Source: Malassezia japonica
Taxonomy: Eukaryota > Basidiomycota > Malasseziomycetes > Malasseziales > Malasseziaceae
Direction of reading: 5' to 3'
Assembly (NCBI RefSeq): GCF_029542785.1
Contig: NC_083370.1
Span: 1,734,001 to 1,798,000 of the forward strand
Length of the DNA: 64,000 nucleotides
In this document: in pieces, positions 58,484 to 64,000 of the stretch
How the letters are laid out: the number at the start of each line of letters is the position of its first letter
Numbering within the stretch: position 1 is the stretch's first letter
Program-made: the position numbers and the translations under genes
Notes under the pieces: model-generated
Database searches by the model: none
Told to the model about the DNA's origin: nothing
The model's input: the letters and a program-made list of their open reading frames with translations, nothing else

Positions 58484-61183
58484 GGGTGCAGCGCCGCCAA
58501 AAGCCGCGTCTTGGTCTCCTCCACCGGGCAGCGCTCGATGAGCGCTTGCAGCGCGTTGCGACTGCTCTTGTCGTGCGCGCCTTGCTTGCAGTAGTGGCAT
58601 GCTTCGCTCAGCTGGCCCGCCTGCAACAGTGCGCTGACCACTGGCTCAAAGCCGCCCGGCGGCCGCCGCCCGACATGGCCCGCGAGCGCTTTCCAGTCGG
58701 CCATAGCAATCAGCGCTTGCATTTTGACCGCAAAGTAGGCGCGCTCCGGCATCTTGTAGTCGTGCTTGAGGCGTTCAGCACGTTTGTATAGCCCGTGCTG
58801 CACGCAAACCTCGATCGTTTTTGCCAGCGGCAGGCCGACAAGCGAGCCGCACGACGGCCGCACGCCCATCCCGGCCAGCTCCTTGTCGAGGCCCGCCTGG
58901 AAGCCGAGCAGTGTCGCACCCTCTTCACACAGCCGCGCATCTTGCACGTGCTCGCGGTCTTCCGCAAAGTGCTTCGCGGCGTCGCGCAGCGCATGGACGC
59001 GCTCGGCAACGTGCTGTGCGTCGCGCGGCGCCTCGGACACGCTCAAGAGGCCTTGGTCGACACGCCGGTCGTCCAGGAAGTAAAAGTCGCGCAGCAGCTC
59101 CTTGTCCTGCTCGCGTGCGTACCGCTCGAGAAGGCACGCGGCGAGGTGCGTGTACGTTGCCTCGCTGGGGGGGCGCACGCCGACCGTATCGCCTGCCACG
59201 CGCGGCTCGGGCGCCTGGAGCGGCGCCTGGACGATGCGGAAGAACTCGCCACGCGACATGCGCTGTTGCAGGCGGAAGAGCACATAGTAGATCAGGTCCG
59301 AGTCGCCGCACTCGACCGCGCGCTGCAGCGCAAGGCGGTGCTCACGCATGTGCAGCAGCAGGGGCACCTGGCCGATGGCACGCGCCTCGTGGTCGAGCAG
59401 CACGGTAGCGAGACGCGCACGGCCGGCCTGCCACGCCGTCAGCGCAATCTCGGCATAGTTCAGCGCGCCGGCTGCCTCGAACTTGGCAATGATAACCTGC
59501 GCGAGCGATGCGTCGTCGTCGGTACGCACAGAGGGCCGCGCGTGGGCAACCTTGGCGCGCGCCCAGTGCTTCAGCACCTGGTCGGCCCGTACCTGGAGAT
59601 AGCTGCAGATGCGCTCCGCGGTATGGTGCTGGTGCCGCACACACAGTCGGTAGAGGAGCATCGACACGCCGTCGTCGTGCAGCGCCGCGTACTGCGCGGG
59701 GATGCCGATGCGGTAGTCGCGCACCGCGTTCAGCACACGCAGCGTGCGTGCGACTTGCAGGTAAGACGCGGTGTCGTACACGTCGACAAACGTCTTGCCA
59801 AAGAGTGCAGCCTTGAGTAGCTTTTGCTGGGTATGCACGTCCCACGCCTGGGACGCGGCCGCTATACACGTCTCGACGGCGGGCACGAGATCGTGCTGGA
59901 TCGCTTGCACCGCTTCGTATGCACGGGGGTTGCTGCGCTGGGCAAGCTGCGACGCATCCAAAAGGATCGTCGAGACGTGCGTCGAGCCAGGCCGCAGCGC
60001 CGCCTCGGACGCGGCAGGCACCTTGTCGAGGTACTCGTGCGCCTCGGCGTGCAGCATCTGTAGGCCGCTCGCATCGCCTTGGAGATAGGTCGCCCCACGC
60101 ACGCTGAGCGTCAGGGGGTCGTCGACCGGGCCGACGACGTGCACCGTGTCGTGCCATGCGAGCGCAACAGTATCGCCGCCGCACCACGCGATCGATGTGA
60201 TGCCTGTGCCTCCGAGGCCCCCTTTGTCTTTGGGTGCAGGCGCAAACACAGGCTCTGCCAGCGGCGCCGCAATGGGCGGCGCAGCGCTGCACGTCGCGTA
60301 CGCCTCAGACGTGCGCACGTCCCAGGTGCGCAGCGTACGCTGCAGGTCGGCCGTGACCACCTGCAGCTGCTTGTCGTGCGTGAGCAAAGCAAAGAGCTTG
60401 CCGTCAGGACTCGCACAGATCGCATCCAGCGGACCGTCGGTAGGAAGCGGCGTATACGCGCCGTCCTCGAGCGCATAGAGCGCCTCGGGCGTCGAGATCA
60501 GCACAGTATGCGACGCGGCACAGACGCCCCAGGCAGAAATGCGCTCCGCGTCCGACACGACGGGGTACTGCACAGGCGGCCGCGGTGCACCGCGCTCCAC
60601 CCACGGTGATTCGGTGGTATAGTCGTCGTGCACGCCGGGAAAGAAACACTGCGCTACGCTCCCGTCCCGCAGCAGCGCATAGGCACAGGTCGGCAGCAGC
60701 TGCACGCTCGCGACGCCGACTTCGGCGGCATTCTCGCCGAGCGTCTGCATAACGTAGTGCGTGCTCGGCGTCGCCTCGATGCGCGCCTTGTCCGCGCCAG
60801 CATGGCTGGGGTCCAGGAGCGCATACAGGCGCACTTGGCCTTCGTCGGTCACCACCGCAAGCTCGTCGCGCCACGTAAAGCCGAGGCCAACGACACGCGT
60901 GCCGTCCCACGGAAGCGTCTCGAGCAGTTGCCCGGCACCGGTGTATACTTGGATCTTGGGTTCCACTGCGCCCACTTCGCCGAGCGCGACCAGTTGCGCC
61001 GGGTCCCGGAGAAGCGCTGCGTTAGTGCGCGCACATACCGATCAGTCCGCCGTCGCTCGACGACGCTACGAGGAACTCGTCAAGCCGCTGCAGAGACCAT
61101 TGCATCTCGTACTCGGCTGTCCGCCGGTAGTACGCCTCGCCGAGCGCATGCCATTCGGCGGCCGGCTGCCATGCGTCGGGCAT
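58480..61183 (-). CDS. VPS16: Vps16, core subunit of HOPS and CORVET tethering complexes
   Basis: Required for endosome and vacuole fusion. Two exons (61183-61039, 61016-58480) joined by a 22-nt intron (61017-61038, GTATGT...CTAACGCAG) encode 893 residues (yeast 798). Exon 1 supplies the conserved N-terminus (AYYRRTAEYEMQWSLQRLDE) and the junction gives GGLI-ALLRDPAQLVAL, as in family members that read GPIALLRNP. The N-terminal half is a beta-propeller; the C-terminal half is helical Vps16-C (AAASQAWDVHTQQKLLKAAL, FGKTFVDVYDTASYLQVART, AIGQVPLLLHMREHRLALQR, IYYVLFRLQQ). Stops of GSH1 and VPS16 overlap in CTAG. Only 16 bp separate its start codon from that of DML1. Confidence 0.92.
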
Positions 61184-61199
61184 CGTCGTGACCTCCACA
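61184..61199. promoter_or_regulatory. 16-bp space between the VPS16 and DML1 start codons
   Basis: The whole start-to-start interval is CGTCGTGACCTCCACA. Both 5' UTRs must be extremely short or each promoter must lie in the other gene's coding sequence. Confidence 0.6.
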
Positions 61200-62967
61200 A
61201 TGCATCCGAAGGAAGTCGTGCATTTGTCGTTCGGCACGGCCGCGAACCATGTGTCGACGCACTTTTGGAATGCACAGGAGTCGTACATGGAATACGGTGC
61301 GAGCGGGAGCGCGCCGCTCGTAGATCACGACGTGTCCTTCCGCGAAGGACTCGGCGTGGACGGCGCGCCGACCTATACGCCCCGTGCGCTTCTTTTTGAT
61401 GTGCGCCAAGAGTTTGGCACGCTGCGCGCGCGCAATGCGCTATATGGCGCGTACGATGACGATGCGGCGCGCGCAAAGTGGCAGGGTGATGTTATCCAAA
61501 CGCACGACGCGGTACAGCCGAGCTGGTACGCGGCCCAGCTCCAGCACGAAGACGGCGAAGAGGTCGCCGTCGAGGGGCGGCCGCTGCAGTACTGGTCGGA
61601 CTATGCGCGGTGCCCGCTGCATCCGCACTCGCTCGTATCGGTCTCTGCGCCGGGTCTGCACGGAAGCTCGTACCTCGCGCCCTCCTCGTCGTTCGATACC
61701 TACGAGCAGGGCTATGCTGTCGCGCAGGAAATGGAAAAGGAGCAGTCGATCGTCGACGAAAACCTGCGCTGGATTACTGAGGATGCGAGCCTCATGCAGG
61801 GATTTCAGATCACGGCCAGTGCCTCGGACGCATTCGCCGGTGTCGGCGGAGCCTACCTTGCGTGGCTCGCCGACGAATACCCCAAGACGGAGCGCATCGT
61901 ATTCTGCCGCAAGGTGGACGCGCCGCAAGACGATTCGCCGCGCTCGGCACGCCTGCGTGCAATTAATGCGATGAACGAGGTCGTGGCACTCGTGCAGTAT
62001 GCGGACCTCGCGACGCTGCTCGTACCGATGGCCGCGTCTGCGCCGCAGAGTCCGTACGTGCGCCCCGACCTCGCCAATCTGCACGAATCAAGTGCGGTGC
62101 TCGCGACATACTTAGAGACGGCAACGCTCGGTACGCGCTTGCAGCAGCGCGAGAGCCTCGGTAAGCTCACGAGCCAGCTCAATTGGCGCAAAGATACCAA
62201 GATCGCGCAGCTCGGCGGCGTCTTTCCGACGCCGCTCCTAGCGCCGATGCGCACGCGCAAGGACCCTTCGGACGCGCTCATCGAGGCCATGTTTGCCGCG
62301 CGCAATATCACGATCGACACACCCCAGAGTGACCCTGGGGCAGGTGCGACGGCGCTCGCAGGCGCGTGGCACGACGTTTCGACGGGCTATATCGACGGCG
62401 CGCACCCAAGCGAGCGTGCCGCACCGTACGCCGAGTCGGTCGTTGCGCGCGACGCGGATCCGATGGCCGAAGCGCCGACACTCGCGGCCGTACGCCGCTG
62501 GAATCCAGCCCAAGCACCGCTTTTGCACACGTACGTCGCCCGACTCACGCAGAACCTATACGCCGCTCGCCTTTAATGTGCCGAGCGCCTACCCCTCCTA
62601 CTTTCACGGCCTGCTGCGCGACGGACGCCCGCGCCCCGGCGGCGAGGACGAGCCGTCGTCTGTCACGGCGTTCCCGACGATTGCCTCGCTGCGCACGACG
62701 CCCGACTCGGTCGCGCTGCTGCGGAGCGCGCGCGACTTTGTCACATCGGTCCTGAGCGGGCACGAGCCGCTCGGCGCGTACGGCATCGCAAACGGGGCCC
62801 GTGCGGCGCTCGACGATGCGGAGGGGTGTGTCGGCGGACGCGATGGCCTACGGGAGATGCGCGAATCGATCGAGTCGCTCTGTGCCGCGTACGGCGCCGA
62901 GGACGAGGTACAGGCCGAGCCTGGCACCGACGAGGAGTGGGAGGACGACGAGGCATGGGATATATAA
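61200..62967 (+). CDS. DML1: Dml1/Misato, tubulin-like mitochondrial inheritance protein
   Basis: Misato/Dml1 proteins have tubulin-like segments and are needed for mitochondrial DNA inheritance and morphology. Two exons (61200-62530, 62553-62967) and a 22-nt intron (GTACGT...CTCACGCAG) give 581 residues. The N-terminal family motif is VVHLSFGTAANHVSTHFWNA, with YTPRALLFDVRQEFGTL and a tubulin-like region (FAGVGGAYLAWLADEYPKTE). Splicing restores TYTPLAFNVPSAYPSYF, the typical C-terminal block, and the protein ends in an acidic tail (DEEWEDDEAWDI). The start is the ATG at 61200, the first in frame; the upstream in-frame codon at 61188 is GTG. Confidence 0.9.
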
Positions 62968-62975
62968 CTAGCGCA

Positions 62976-63426
62976 CTAGTAGCGGTACCGCGTCGAGTAG
63001 TCTTTCGGGCTCACCACGAGACCGCGGCCCTTGGACGCGCCACGGTAGACCGTCTCGATCAAGTCGATCATTTCCTGCTTGCTGTCGATCGCCCAGTTGA
63101 TCTTGTTGTTGTTGCCTGTTCCCAGGTCAATCATGATATGCTTGTTGCGGAAGAAGAACATCACAGTGCATGGGTCATACAGCTCGTACATCTTGGTAAA
63201 GTCGGGCACCTGCGTAATGTCCACGAGGTAGACCACGGCGAAATTTTTGACGCGCTCGGACACGCCAAAGAGCGTCTCGTCCATCTTCATGCACGTCTCG
63301 TCCCAGTCGTGCCCAAAGCGGATCACCACTACGCGCTCCTCCTCGGACAGAATCGCCTGGTCGACATGCCAGCCTGCGTAAGTCGCGCTACATACCCGTC
63401 GGCAGGTGCGTCAGAAAGTAGGACAT
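62976..63426 (-). CDS. DIB1: U5 snRNP 15-kDa thioredoxin-like protein Dim1/Dib1
   Basis: Component of the U4/U6.U5 tri-snRNP and pre-B spliceosome that leaves before activation. Two exons (63426-63396, 63373-62976) with a 22-nt intron (GTATGT...CTTACGCAG) encode 142 residues, exactly the length of the human protein. Splicing gives MSYFLTHLPTG-WHVDQAIL, then EEERVVVIRFGHDWDETCMK, AVVYLVDITQVPDFTKMYEL, TVMFFFRNKHIMIDLGTGNN and the C-terminus SPKDYSTRYRY. Conservation is near total, so the exon structure is secure. Convergent with DML1 (8-bp gap) and divergent from the dehydratase gene (116 bp). With SMB1 and PRP22 it is the third spliceosome gene here. Confidence 0.97.
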
Positions 63427-63542
63427 GCTGGACGAGGGGAGGATTAGTCAGCGCACTGACCATGCTGCGTCCATCGTGGTCCCTGGTCTCTCGCAACGTC
63501 CGTTGTGCGAATTTTGTTCCGGTCCGCTCTTTCGCTAGTACT

Positions 63543-63975
63543 ATGTCTACGCCGCAACAACTTGCCGATGACCACTGTGTGCCGTGCTCCAAAAAGGCCA
63601 TTCGCGAGCTCGGCCTGGAGAAGATGAGCACCAGTGACGTGCAAACGACGCTCGCGACGCTCGCCCCGGGCTGGACGCTCAAGGCGCAGCCGGTTGCGGG
63701 CGAGCCCGAAGCGCTTCCCGAAGCGCTGTCCAAGGTGTACCGCTTCAAGAACTTTGCCACCGCATCGCAGTTTGCGTCCGCGGTCGGCAAGGAGGCCGAT
63801 GCGGAAGGACACCACCCTGCGATCCTGCTCGAGTGGGGAAGCGTCGCGGTCTGGTGGTGGAGCCATGCGCTTGGTGGGGTACGTGATCCTACTAACGCAG
63901 TTGCACAAGAACGACTTTGTGATGGCCGCACGGACCGACAAGCTTGCCGAGTCTGCCGAGGGCCGCAAGGAGTAG
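63543..63975 (+). CDS. Pterin-4a-carbinolamine dehydratase
   Basis: Dehydrates 4a-hydroxy-tetrahydropterins; in animals also a coactivator (DCoH). Fungal roles are poorly defined. Two exons (63543-63878, 63901-63975) with a 22-nt intron (GTACGT...CTAACGCAG, phase 0) encode 136 residues. The family core is KVYRFKNFATASQFASAVGK, then EADAEGHHPAILLEWGSVAV with the tandem active-site histidines, and across the junction WSHALGG-LHKNDFVMAART. The third conserved histidine, usually in a TH motif, is WSH here. A short Cys-containing N-terminus (DDHCVPCSKKA) precedes the domain. The last 25 bases of the window hold only its 3' flank. Confidence 0.92.
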
Positions 63976-64000
63976 GCCATAGAGAAAAGAGCTATACCAA

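Noticed and set aside
61188..61199. DML1 start four codons upstream
   Set aside because: The codon at 61188 is GTG; the first ATG is 61200 and gives the expected N-terminus.

Overview
The window is one continuous stretch of nuclear chromosome from a compact, GC-rich basidiomycete yeast. Malassezia or a close Ustilaginomycotina relative is my best inference. It rests on very short introns with fused branch point and acceptor, fungal gene forms (trifunctional HIS4, DASH subunit Hsk3, Chs4/Skt5, Mkt1, Bqt4-type APSES protein, Ump1) and the near absence of intergenic DNA. I recognise no transposon, tRNA, rRNA, CRISPR or virus-derived sequence.

I place 38 protein genes. Left part (1-12640): a truncated Rho-GEF (ROM2 type), ethanolamine/cholinephosphotransferase, Hsk3, an Aro8-type aminotransferase, SmB, then four minus-strand genes (nucleoside hydrolase, nitrilase, Ded1 helicase, a disordered protein). 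Middle (13209-37294): RPL11, Mkt1, a SNF1-activating type kinase, carnitine acetyltransferase, an unusual YjbQ-family protein, HIS4, carboxypeptidase Y, Maf1, a Bqt4-like protein, a dysferlin-domain protein, calmodulin, Chs4/Skt5 and a GATA factor. Right part (37549-63975): Prp22, Ies2, a small protein with a broken frame, Uba2, an MFS transporter, TFIIE-alpha, an MGRN1-like RING ligase, Nmd3, Mtr4, Ump1, a membrane-anchored ubiquitin protease, Gsh1, Vps16, Dml1/Misato, Dim1/Dib1 and pterin carbinolamine dehydratase.

Functionally this is housekeeping sequence weighted towards RNA handling (SmB, Prp22, Dim1, Ded1, Mtr4, Nmd3, Mkt1, Maf1, RPL11, TFIIE-alpha) and protein turnover (Uba2, Ump1, the USP, the RING ligase). 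There is no gene cluster for one pathway. Neighbours are joined by position: 14 divergent pairs share promoters of 16 to 568 bp and 14 convergent pairs share 3' ends, six of them with a gap of one base, no gap, or an overlap.

The most unusual content is structural. I reconstruct 33 introns by matching conserved proteins across frame changes. Twenty are exactly 22 nt, with the branch-point motif CTNAY ending four bases before the acceptor. Calmodulin has nine exons, including a 7-nt exon and a last coding exon that is only the stop codon; SmB has a first coding exon that is only ATG. Four convergent pairs end in the heptamer TAGNCTA. CACGTG sits in nine of fourteen divergent promoters. From 40963 to the end, 15 consecutive genes alternate strand perfectly.
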